DNA of 64,000 nt from Undaria pinnatifida (taxonomy: Eukaryota; Sar; Phaeophyceae; Laminariales; Alariaceae). The stretch covers positions 247,001 through 311,000 of the forward strand of contig JABAKD010000001.1 in NCBI GenBank assembly GCA_012845835.1, written 5' to 3'. Position numbers and translations under genes: made by a program. The notes beneath the pieces are model-generated. The model ran no database searches, had not been told where the DNA came from, and saw only the letters and a list, made by a program, of their open reading frames with translations. Below, piece by piece: positions 24,568 through 36,500 of this stretch; positions within the stretch are counted from its first letter, which is position 1; every line of letters begins with the position of its first letter.

Positions 24568-27500
24568 AATGCCAGGTATTTGTGGAAACGGGGCGTAATA
24601 CGTAGGAACATGGTTTAGGTACGCACCACTGTGGCGGACAATAGCATTCGCAGCCTACGATCAACACAAAAAACATATGTGACATCCTAATTTACCAATC
24701 GTACTTGGTGTCATCCTACGTTAGCTGGTGCGTTTTTACGGTCAGGCGTTTCTGGCCGTTTGAGCTTCTCAATCAAGTGAGGAAACTACCGGTTTAATCT
24801 AATGCTTTACGAGTATTTACGAGTATACATGTTTTTGGGACTGTTGGTCAGACTGGGCGAGGAAACGCCTTCCAAGTCATGTTCCGGGGGTGAGACATTG
24901 AGCTCCTAATGTTGGGAGAAGCTCAATAAACTTTTCAGACACTTCCGCGGCATCCCTTTACCGTGGGACGACTCTTTCGTGCTAACTTCTACGTTCCCCG
25001 ATAACACAGGGAATCGCGATTACACGAAGTTATTTTTCCCGCATCCCGGCATATCACCTCTTACTCACCAAACCTTGAAAACACGGCTCAGCACCCCTGC
25101 ACACAGCCAAAACATCCGTCCACTTCACACAGATGGACGTAGTCAGAATAACTTCATACGAAGCAGAACAGCTTCATGTAAAAAAAATACACATTTGCGT
25201 GCGGACGTTGGGTACGACAGGAACCTTTTCGCCTGCATTCCACGAAGAGCGCGTTTTCAGCCCTTTCGAGAGCCGCACTCACACGTCGCAGCATTCCATG
25301 AAGAGCGAGCATGTTTCCAACCCTTTTGAGAGAGCTAGCTGCCTGCACCCACCACGCCTTTTGGGAAAAGCTGCTAAAATTAGCAGAGCTTACGCACGCT
25401 TCGGTAAGGGCATACCATATATTTTCCGAACCTGACGCGTGCAGCAATAGAGGTAACACTTCGTGCGATTTTTTTTTTGAATGACGGGGCTCCTTAACCA
25501 AAATCGTCGGAAAATACGCCCCCTTAGTTTTTGATGGTGATTCCCGTCGTGCACCTACGCCATGGGATTTTTCATCCGGCATTATACGTAGCATTATTAT
25601 CTTTCTCCAACTCAGTTTTTGGGAGAGGCCTCAACCCCTTTACAACTGGAAACCCGTTTTTTGGGACAAAATTACTTGGATTTAGTATAGAGAGGGGTTT
25701 GGGGGCTCTAAAGGGGTTAAGCTCTCAAATTGAGAAAACCTAAAATAAAAAAAGGTGATCCCCGTCGTGCACCTACGCCATGGGATTTTTCATCTGGCAT
25801 AATACGTAGCACTACTATCTTTCTCCAACGCAGTTTTTGGGAAAGGTCTTGAGCCTCCAAATTAAGGAAACCTCAAAAAAAAAAGAAAAAAAAAGTGGGA
25901 CACCTCTTATCGTAGCACGCGTCGGTTCCTAACCTGAGGGTCTAAACAATACCGTAACAAAAAAAAATCCAAACACTGGGTTCGAGCAACCTGGAAGCGC
26001 ACCCCGATGAACCGAAACCCACACAGCCTAGGTGTACAAAACAATCATTTGCAAGAAAAAAAAACAAAGAAATGACATTCCAACGATTGTACTAATAGGT
26101 TAACGATTTTACAACTGGAAACCCCTTTTTTTTCCTTCAACAAATTTACTTGAAGCTAGTATAGGGAAGGATTTGGGGGCTCTACGGAAGAAAGGGGTTA
26201 AGGAGCCCCGTCCCGTCATTCGGAAACTGTTTTTAGCCAAAACATGGTATACCTCTATCGCGCCTCAAGTCGGAGCTTTTCACTGGTCATGACCAGACCC
26301 GGGGGTATCTAGCGGGTAGAATCGACTCGGGTCACCCCGTGTCGTACCACACGTCGGAGCTATTCACTGGTCATGACCAGACCCGGGGGTATCTCGCAGG
26401 TAGAATCGGCTCGGGTCACCCCGTGTCGTACCACACGTCGGAGCTATTCACTGGTCATCACCAGACCCGGGGGTATCTCGCAGGTAGAATCGGCTCGGGT
26501 CACCCCGTGTCGTGCCACACGTCGGATCTTTTCACTGGTCATGACCAGACCCGGGCAAAGATGTCGGTTGTCAGACGTTGGACCCCTTGACAGACAACAA
26601 TCCACCAAACGCCTTGACAGACAGCCTTGACAAGCGAAAAACAGGGGACATATAGCAATATCCCCGTTTTTGGGAATAGCCATACAAAACCACTGAAAAC
26701 TGAGATTTTTCCATACGTTATGCATGCAAACATGCGTTTGTGCCTTCTTTTGTGCCCCACGCACCACGCACCGCGCACCTCACGTACGTGTAAGTGTATG
26801 TATTATGTATGTATGTGTATGTGTATAGTGTATAGGGCACAGGAGCATGTGAGTGTGAACGTGTGAACGGTGAACTGCTGTGAACTACTGCTGCGACCTG
26901 CGAACTTGAACTAAATACTGCTGGAAAGCTGTGAAGTAGTGAAGTATGAAGTATACAAGTATACTGGATACTCGGAGAAACTAGATGCATGAATGCATTG
27001 ATGTTTTTATATTTGATGGAGACAGCAGTATATCCATCTTTCGCCGTCGATAGCTTCTCCTACTTGGAAAAAAAAAAAAGAATGCAACGGGGCCGCAAAG
27101 CTGCAGCCAGCCACAAGCCACCAGCGATAACCGATACGTATTTCAAACACGAAACAATTTCACGACAAAGCTAAAAAATCAACGAGGTGACAACACCAAG
27201 TGTTTTCTGTTGTACGGATAAGCTGCCCACCAACTGCCCACTGCCCACCGCCCGCTGCCCGCGTGCCAACAACGACGGCAACGCTCAAAACTCAACACCC
27301 TGGACCCTGGACAATCTAGCTGTCTCTATGGACGTACGCGTGTGGTATGGTGCTAGGCTGTGTCTGCTGTGCGTGGGTGCAAGCTTGCTCGCAGCGCTGC
27401 GCGCGCGTGCGCTTTTCAAAAATGAGGGGTTTCCACATGAGTTCTGGAGGCGTTTGTATACCGGGGATAGGGGATGTTTTGGCTTGACAACGCCAAATGC

Positions 27501-30500
27501 CTTGACAGACAGCCTTGACAGCTTGACAAACTTGACAATTGACCGTCAACCGACATCTTTGGACCCGGGGGTATCTCGACTGTCGAATCGGCTCGGGTCA
27601 CGGGGTGTTCGAAGTGTCATTGGGTCGGCTCGGGTTGGCAGGTTCAAAAAGAAGCCTCAGGGGTCGGGTCGGGTCGCGTCGCCCTGCAATTCTGCCACAC
27701 CATTTTCAAGTAGCGTGTGCCCAAAACTAGTGTGGAATTTGTGCTTTGCAGTTTTAGCCCCTCTTTGGAACTTGAGAAGGAAAAATTGTCAATTGACCAT
27801 TACGGCGTCGAGCACAATAAGCAAAGCGGCCGATCGGTAATCGTCATGGGGAGGAGCGGTTGGTACTTAGTTTTGAGGCTCCAAACTACACAATCCACTG
27901 CAGCTGAATGACACGCGAGCAGGAATGATACTGGTTATGCTGCTGTGCGCTCTCACTAGCCGGTTGATGATAAAGGCCGCACATCTTTGATCTGTTTTTT
28001 TTTATCTTTTTTGGGGGGGCGGGTCCGGAAAGGGTGAAAAAACGTCCGGTCTACCCAACGCAATCGGGCAAACTCACCTAGAGTGGGTGTGACCCGATTT
28101 AAGAGCACCAGGTTGAAGAGCATTCGGGAGTAAAGAGCCGCCAACTCGGCACGTCCGCCACACCAAAGAGAAATATTATTAGGAATCGGCCACCGATGTA
28201 AGAACAATATGCAGTTTGTTGTTTCAGAGAGAATTAGGCCTTATGGTTCATAGTTTTTTTTTTGCGGAGTACGTACGTAGCTTGTTATGACAGCAGCAGC
28301 TGGCATTGCTTGGTTGATCGCGCTTGTGGGGATACCAAGTAGATGTACTGCATGGGACGGTGCTGGCAGACCGGTACACCACGCGAACAGACAGAGCTGT
28401 TGTTTACAACTGGACAGCGGTCGCTCACTGGACCACATAATTCGTGATTTCTGGATTCTCCGCCACACTGAAGGCCGTGTATTTCCCCACAACAGATAAG
28501 AGCTTCTTGTACTTGAAGTTAAGAGCGCATGTATCGCCTTGTCACGGGGCGCTTTGAAATCGGGGCACCCACTGTATCCATCGCTTCCATCAAACAGAGG
28601 TTCAGGTGATGCATCCTACGTACCGCTTATACGAGTGGTCACAACACAAAAAGAGTTTACAGGACGCAAAAAAATGTAGGATAGGTGTGCGAAAGGTGAT
28701 AAAAAAATGCTTTAGGTGTTGTACTAGAGGGAATTACGGGCCTACAATACCGAGGGTTTTCACTTTTCACGGGTCATGACCCGAGCCGCGGGACAGGTCT
28801 TTGGATGGTTTTCAACTCTAGGGTCGAGTCGGGTCGGGTCGGAAAATGTTCGAAACCTCACGGGTCGGGTCAGGTCAGGTCAGGTCAGAACGTGTTTAAA
28901 GTATCATGGCTCGGGTCGACTAACCCGGGCCCGGTCCGACCCGCGATGATTGATCCGACCCGTCACTAGCCCTGGTTTTCACGGGTCAAGTCACTTCTCT
29001 CGGGTCAGGTCTGGTCAGGGCGACCCGGCCGGACCTGACCTGACCCGGCCGGGCCCGACTTTGAACCTTGAAAACAGATTAAGAGCCGCGTCACAACCGT
29101 CGTTCGTTACTCGTGGCGCGGTTGAGTCCACCGTGAGGCGTAAAGGCTCCGTATTCAACCCATTGTCCGTTACTGGCCAGAACGCAACCTCTATTACGAG
29201 ACGTCGACATTTACCGGCACAACACATGCTACACGGTGCACCCCTGATTAACGAGCAATGGTGTGCCATTGCACCCGGCACCACACCACCTTCCGGCAAT
29301 GGCGTTGTCCTCCACGCGGAAAGTACATTCGGATATCGACACAGCAGACACGTGCGTCATTGCCTCAGTCGATGGGAAAATGTTGAATGAAGCTACATCA
29401 TGTAGCTGCACCTTCTGACCCTACCCGAGCGGATCCATGAAATTTCGATTACCTCCTGACTGGACCCGACCCGACCCACGAGAGTTTCAAGGCTCTGCTG
29501 ACCGACCCGCGGGTCGTGTCTAAGACTAGTGAAAAGCCCGGCAAAGTGCCGTTTTGCAACCCGCATGCACCTCGAGTCACAGCCAACCCACAACGATCGG
29601 CGAACTACTCGTAGTATGGTCAGACAACCCGCGGCCCTGCGATATAGTACATATACACCCTGGTACATATGACACACACCTTAAGGCTGGACGGCATGCT
29701 GTTGAGGACCTTGCCCTCGAACCCGTACGCCACGCCAATGTGCACCTCCTTCATGCCTGACCAAAAAAATAAGAAAAAAAAGACAAAACAAAGCAAAAAG
29801 ACGAGAAAGGGCGGGCAGGGGGGGGAGGGGGGGGGTGTACTCAGTTTGTGCATGGGCGTAGTCGTATAACCAAAGACCCTTGCATTCCTACTATGCCGGG
29901 ACGGAACACGTCGGGTTTTCACCAACCACGCAGACATCGCTTGCACCAAGCGCAAAGCGCCGAGAGGTGTTCGGCGAGTCGCATGAGGGGTGAACTGCAT
30001 CCTTCCAAGAACCGCTCGTAAGACGGACTTCGGTACCTTGTGCCTACTTTCTTGCTTATGGATGGCAGGGGGGGGGCGGGGGGGGGGAAAGGGGGGTGAC
30101 CGGAGAAAGAGCGGCTAACGATAATCGCAACGGTAACCGTAACGGCAATTATAGCGACAAGCGTAACGACTACGGTAACCGTAACGATAATCGCAACGGT
30201 AACCGCAACGGCAATTATAACGACAAGCGTAACGACTACGGTAACCGTAACGGTAATCGAAACGGTACAACGGGAGCCGTAACTGTAAACCGGTAGCCGT
30301 AACGGTAAAACGTCAACCGTAACAGTAACGATTACCGTGCCGTAGCGATATTCAGGGTTCGTTCTTTTACTTGTGCGGAGGCGATACAGGCCCGAACGAA
30401 GAGCGGGTTTTGAGGACACAAGAAAAACGCTTTCACAGTAGTGTCTTATCTTTCTAAAGCCCCGAATTATCTAATCCACAGGCGCTCTTAAGGTCGCGGG

Positions 30501-33500
30501 GGATCCCTAAGGAAAGTTTCGTCAAGTAGGCGCGAGTACGTACGTAGGCGTTTCGCCCGAAAAAAAAATTTTGGATAAAAAAAAAAACAAAAGAATGATG
30601 CAAGTGTTAACTAGTTGAGAGCTGTTCTCGCCCACTTTTGCCCATGTTCTAGCCCTATGCCCTGGTTCTTGACTACCTCAAACGGGGACGAATTTTCCCT
30701 GTCCGCATTTTTTCGGGTACGAACGCAAGAGTGTTTCAAAATATCCACGAAAACCCCAGCAAACTTTTGGTGGAAGCCTTTTTTCGTAGGTGCTGTGGCC
30801 ATGACGGTAGTTCATGCCATTGCGGGGGAACATATCCGGCGGAAGGCCATCTCCCATGGCCAGGGGTTTTGTTAGTGCGTGAGCTTACGCAAGTCCCACA
30901 CTACCCGGAAAGATGACATTCCGGGTGGCTATCTCCACCGAACCTGACCCTCAGGGGACAGGCCGGGTCGACATACACACGCATCCGCATACAACGGCAG
31001 CTCGCGCTGCCGGAGTTGTAACGAAGACCACTGATAGGGACAGCTTACGATATACCTACAATGGGACCCAAAGGGTGCGCCAGCTAGCGTTGGGCTGCGC
31101 AAGCAACTGAGTTAAATCAACACACGACGCGTATGAAAATACGTGGAAGTGTGGTGAGCTAAAGCCTTATTTTTCCCCATCCGCCGGAGAATAAAAAAAT
31201 AAAAATAAAATAAAATAAAATCACAATCAAATATGGCTGATCAAAAAAGGGGAACATATAGTTTTGTCTTGGATATCGTGTGTCCTGATTACCATCGTCC
31301 TCCGCAATAACTCGAAAAGTAAATATAATCGTACCTGGTATTTATATTTTTTTTTGGCAAATTCTCGACCTTTCGGTGAATGCTGGCTGGCAACTTCGAC
31401 TTCACGAAATCATCTCGTGACTCATTTCTGGCTGCCTACGACTGCTGCCCACTACACCGTACCCCTCACGCAACTCACAGTGAGCGTGGCGCAATTTCGT
31501 GGGCTGGGGTTGCTTGTGAGGAGTGGTGAGATGTAGCTGTCTCCAAGCGAAGTGCGAACGCTCAGTTGGTTGGGGGTTGTTTTCTCGTCTCATTTCGAGT
31601 CTTGTGAATTTCGACAGTCTTCGACCACTACTGCAGCGCACCCCAAATTATGACGTGCAGACCTCCGTTGGAAACGTGCGGACGGTCAATCCGACAGGAA
31701 TCGCGAGCTGCTGCGGATGCAAGCACTACGAGTAGCGCGCAGCAGTACAAGCAGGATCATGCTTTGCCCGCCCCCCGTACGTTACGTGTGTTTGCATCGT
31801 TGTCGTTCGGCCAACATTTTTTTTTCATCATCGCCAACCAGCAGTGGCCGATGCCGTAGTCGTCAATCTTTCGTCGTAAAGGTTTCCATCTTAACCCCTT
31901 TAGAGCCCCAAAACCCCTCTCTACACTAATTCCAAGTAACATTGTCCCCAACATCGGGTTTCCAGTTATAAAGGCGTTAAGCATCAAAGGAGTTACACCG
32001 GGGTACACACTACAACTCCATAACAACCCACCGGTGAAAACATCGAGCTTAGTAAGGTTGAGCACCGAGTAGCCGTTCACGAGCGTCGAGTAGCGCATTT
32101 GGGGGACATCCAGCCACCCACAGCGGCGCGGCCTTCCAGTCGTCGTACCAAACTCTCCACCGTTTTTCCTGGCGACATGGGGGAGGGAGGGAGCGATAGG
32201 GGGGGGCGGGGGGGGGGGGGGTGAGGTTGTCACAATATCATTACGCCAATCTCGTGGTGATGGGGTTGGTTGTTGGTTATGGCTGCAGCGCATGGGCAGC
32301 TAGAGCCGTCAAAATACCCCCCAAATTATGATACTGACAATTCCACACGAGACGGAGTTGGTTGTTGGTTTTGGCAGCAGCGCATGGGCAGCAAGAGGCG
32401 ACACAACACCCCCGAACTACAATCTCACACTGACCACACACGAAACCCACCAACAAAACGGATACCGACAGACTATAATACCGACCGCACCGCGTCGCAC
32501 CTCACACACTGTCGACGTAATATGCCTTTACAAACAAACATCCTACCAAAGCACAGTATTAATTTGATTGCACGTCAAAAATCACACACGGATCCCATGA
32601 GCGAAAAAAAAGGGATGTCACCCTGCCCGGATATACAAAGACCATTTGCTGCTGCTGTTTTTGTCACAACAAAACCGCTATTTCTACCCAGCGATATATA
32701 TCCATTATGATAAAATATTTCTGCGGCTGGCACACGCCGGCACTATAGAGGGAATACTACTGGAAACCTGATTTCATTTGCTTATATTTTTTGGCGGATG
32801 CATCAATCGCTTAAGCTATGATCTATGTGCGCACCACTTTTGGTTTGCTTTAGTGTTTTTTTTCTCTGGGAAGGTATTCTTCCACTCCAGAGTGACTGGA
32901 GCCTAGTCCTGTGACCACGGACTTCATATTACGAGTTGATGTTAGAACAACTACAACAACCTGGTACCTGGTATACCCTCTAAGAAACACGATAACACAC
33001 CAACAACAGCAGTCAGAAGACTTTGGTATACCCGCGTGAGAAACACGATAACACACCAACAACAGCAGTAAGAAGACTTACACCAGCAGGCTGCTGGCAC
33101 ATATCGGCACAACTACAGAGGGATCATATACTACTGTACACTTGGCACCTGGTATACCTACCAGAACTCACGACGACAGCACAAACAACAGCCAAAAGGC
33201 CTTTCACTAGGTAGGAGGCCCGCCCCATCAAGAAAAAACACACATCATTGTGAGCCCTAGGGTGACAGAGCATAGTAGCTTCTGGTATACGTACCCGTAC
33301 CGAAGGGTTACGGTTTGTGATGCCGGTATTTCCGGCTAGAACATGCCGGCAGTACATAGAGATAACTACTGCTGCACACCTGGTACCTGTTATACCTGCT
33401 ATTAATAAGCGTAAAGACAACACAGCAACAAAACATGACAAATCATAGCTCAGTGTATTAGCCGGTCGCCCGGTGGTCTAGTGGTTACCCTCGAATGCTT

Positions 33501-36500
33501 CCTGGTACATACTAGCGTTGTTTTTGGGTTCGAATCCTACGTGGGTCGGGCTATAGAGCTTATTTTGCAAAAACCAAAAGCAATAAGAAGGGGATCAACT
33601 GCTGTGAGTGCGTAGCAGCGTGGGTAGGCGCAATTCGATGCGAGTCGACAAGGGAAGAGAGGGCTGGATTCTGCTCGAGATAAAAATGAGGGCCCGTATC
33701 ATACCGCACTGGGGAGGGGAGGGGGCGGGGAAGAGCCTGCTTCGTGACCCTGCATCCGAGTTACGTCTACAGTAGCGAAGAAGAGAAAAAAACGAAAACA
33801 ATAAAGGAGATGTGCAAAAACGAGAAGAAAAAAAGAGATTCTACAGAAACAGTCGTTATATTTCCGGACAGGGCGGTTGGTACTAAACTACTGTACCGAC
33901 ACCGCACCGACATACATACCTGAGCACGTCGCCGGTTTCGCCGAGAGTTTCCGTCGGGAATGGACCTTCTCCGACGCGCGTGCAGTACGCCTTCATGGTG
34001 CCATAGATGTTGGAAATCTGACGCACGACGAACAAAAAAAAAACACCAGGTACAAAACAATTAGTATTTTACATTAGACATGATATTTATGATTGCCAAA
34101 AAAAAACATCTGTTGAGGTTGCCGCAAAAAAAACAGAAAAGGAAAACATCAACACCCATGGAGGTTGGAGGGAAAGAAAAACATGTTAGAACAAAGCCAA
34201 TACTGTTCGCGTTGTGTTTACTTGTAGTCGTTTGGTTCCAGTGACGGATGAATGTCGTATTCGTAGTGTCGCTGGAAGTTGGCTTGACTTGGGTCTTTGC
34301 GCAATTCTGGGCGAAATTTGTTAGGTTCTAGTTTTTCCCGCGACCAACGGACGTTGGGAATACTCCCAGAGCTGTGGGTGAAAAGGACCAAAATGGCAAC
34401 CCTAACCTATTTTTTTTTCTTGTTCTTGGGTTGGGTTGACCTTGGGTTTATACGACGCCCGTTGGATTTTTATACGAAGCATGCTTTCAACCCAACCCAA
34501 CCAAACTTGACATCCCGCGAAACACCCTGATATCTCCCTAGCGTTGGTGCACACGTTTATGCCCTTTCTATCTCTCTCTCCCTGACCATCCACTCCCCTA
34601 CCCCCTCTCCCCCTTCTACTGCCCCCCCTCCCCATTTCTTCGTCCCCCTCTCTTGCCTGCCTGCGAATCCGCCTCTCTCCCTCCCCCTCCACCCCCCCTC
34701 CCCCAACACACATCCTTCCTTACGCACATCCGCATATAATACCACGGCAGCTCGCGATGCCGCTGTCACGGACACCGAAGGATAAGCCAGCTAGCGCTGG
34801 ATTGCGAAGGCAATTGAGTTTACAGTGGGTACATCTATTCAAGAGCGCCCAGGATAAGAGCATTCGGGACTCAATAGCGGTCAAATCGGCATTTCCCGCC
34901 TGTATACACTAAAAACTATGTATTTCCCACTGCTACAGATAGAGCAACGTGTAGTTAAGAGCGCTTGTTTCGGCTTGTCACGGGGCGCTCTTATATCGAG
35001 GTACCCACTGAAATTTGACACACGGCACGTATGAAAACACATGTAATACGTGGAAGCGTGGTGAGCTTGACCTTTCTTATCCCCAATCCGCCGGAGGATG
35101 AAAAAAAAAAAAAAAAAAAGCCTCCGTACACGCACCTTGTTGGGCGGCACCCCCAGCCCCGTGCACACGCTGCCCACGCTAGGGTTAGAAGAGGTCACAT
35201 AAGGGTAGGTGCCGAAGTCGATGTCCAGCATTGTCGCGTTGGCTCCCTCTACCAAGATGCGCTTGCCCGAATCGAAGGCCGTGTTGGTCATCGCGATAGT
35301 GTCTTCCGTCATGCTTACGATCTGTTGTGGTGGTGTCGGTGTGGAGGGGGGGCGGGGGGGGGGGGGAGTGGTGGTTGTGGGGAGGAGGTACGGGGGGAGG
35401 AAGATATAGGGGTAGTGGTGAGGGGAGCGGGTGGTGGTGGTGGTTGTGATACCGGCGGCGGCGTTGTTAGTGGTGGGTAGGTAGTGGTGATGGTGGTAGT
35501 GGTGGGGGGGGGGGGGGGAGGAGGGAGGGCGATTGTGGTGGAGGGGGGGAGGGGGGTGATGTGGGGTAGTGGTTGGGGAGGGGGGGGGGGGGGGGTTGTG
35601 ATGGTAGGCGGGGCGCGGAGGGATGGCGGGGCACGACGGCATCACCGATAGCTACTACCATACGTTTACCGGTTTCCATTAGAATATACGTGCGACAACA
35701 ACAACGACAACGACAACAACAACAACAACAACCACGACGATGACCTCCGTTCACCACCTCCACTCCCCCCCGCCTGCACCCCGGTTCACTCTCCCGAGAA
35801 AAAACGTTCCCCTCCGTTCCTCCCCCCCGCCCGAAAACAAACAAAGCGTCTCAAGATCTCTCTGTCTATCTCTCCCTCGGTCTCTCTCTACTCCCTCCCC
35901 CTCCACGAAAAAGCCTCTTATGCATAACATTTCTGTGTAAGTAGCTCACTAGCTCGCGCCCGTGTTCACTGTACTCATTAGGCGATCTCCTTTTCGGCGA
36001 GAAGGCCGTTCCCATAGGCCCGCTCGGCGTACTCCACCGAGGCCCTCTTCCCCCTCCCCCCCCATGTCTCTCTGCCTCCGCCCCCCTAAAACACGCCGTC
36101 ACATGTACTTCGTGTACCTCTCCAAGTATACCTCACCAACTCGTGCACGGACTCGTAGTATGCGACCTCCTTCTCTACGTCCGTGCAGGGTGCTTCCATA
36201 GCCCTTACTCTCCTCCCCCCTCCCCCCCCAAAAACAATCCGTCCACTGCTCCTCACCAACAAAAACAGTATTTCCTCTCCTCCGCCCCCCCCCCCCCCAA
36301 AAAAAAAGCCTCTACTATATACATAAATACTTCGAAGAATAAATATGTCTCCGTACATAGCTCACCAACTCGCGCACGGACTCAAAAGTAGGCGATTTCC
36401 TCCTCGACATCCACGTGCAAGGAGCTCTCATGCTCCCCGCCTCCGAAAAAAAAAATCATGTATCTCTATTATAGGGTATGTCTCCACCCCCCGCCCCCCG

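Larger units (their letters stand above)
25479..26222. mobile_element. TIR element or composite with GAATGACGGGGCTCC ends
   Basis: The left end GAATGACGGGGCTCCTTAA is matched inverted at the right end (TTAAGGAGCCCCGTCCCGTC then ATTC, with a three-base insertion). It contains two direct copies of a roughly 95-bp segment (CGTCGTGCACCTACGCCATG onward, at about 25547 and 25767) and two CTTAAC-type MITE copies. No transposase frame. Confidence 0.55.

Noticed and set aside
24023-24685. Long Ile/Val, Asn, Tyr or Leu frames on both strands
   Set aside because: All derive from the (AACAAT)n/(TAA)n microsatellite.
26257-26556. Possible CRISPR-like array
   Set aside because: Units are adjacent 84-bp tandem copies with no unique spacers, in a eukaryotic genome.
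32270-32710. 146-codon frame on + in synthetase intron 7
   Set aside because: Composition is Thr/His/Asn-rich without a pattern, and it lies antisense in an intron with simple repeats; no support as a gene.
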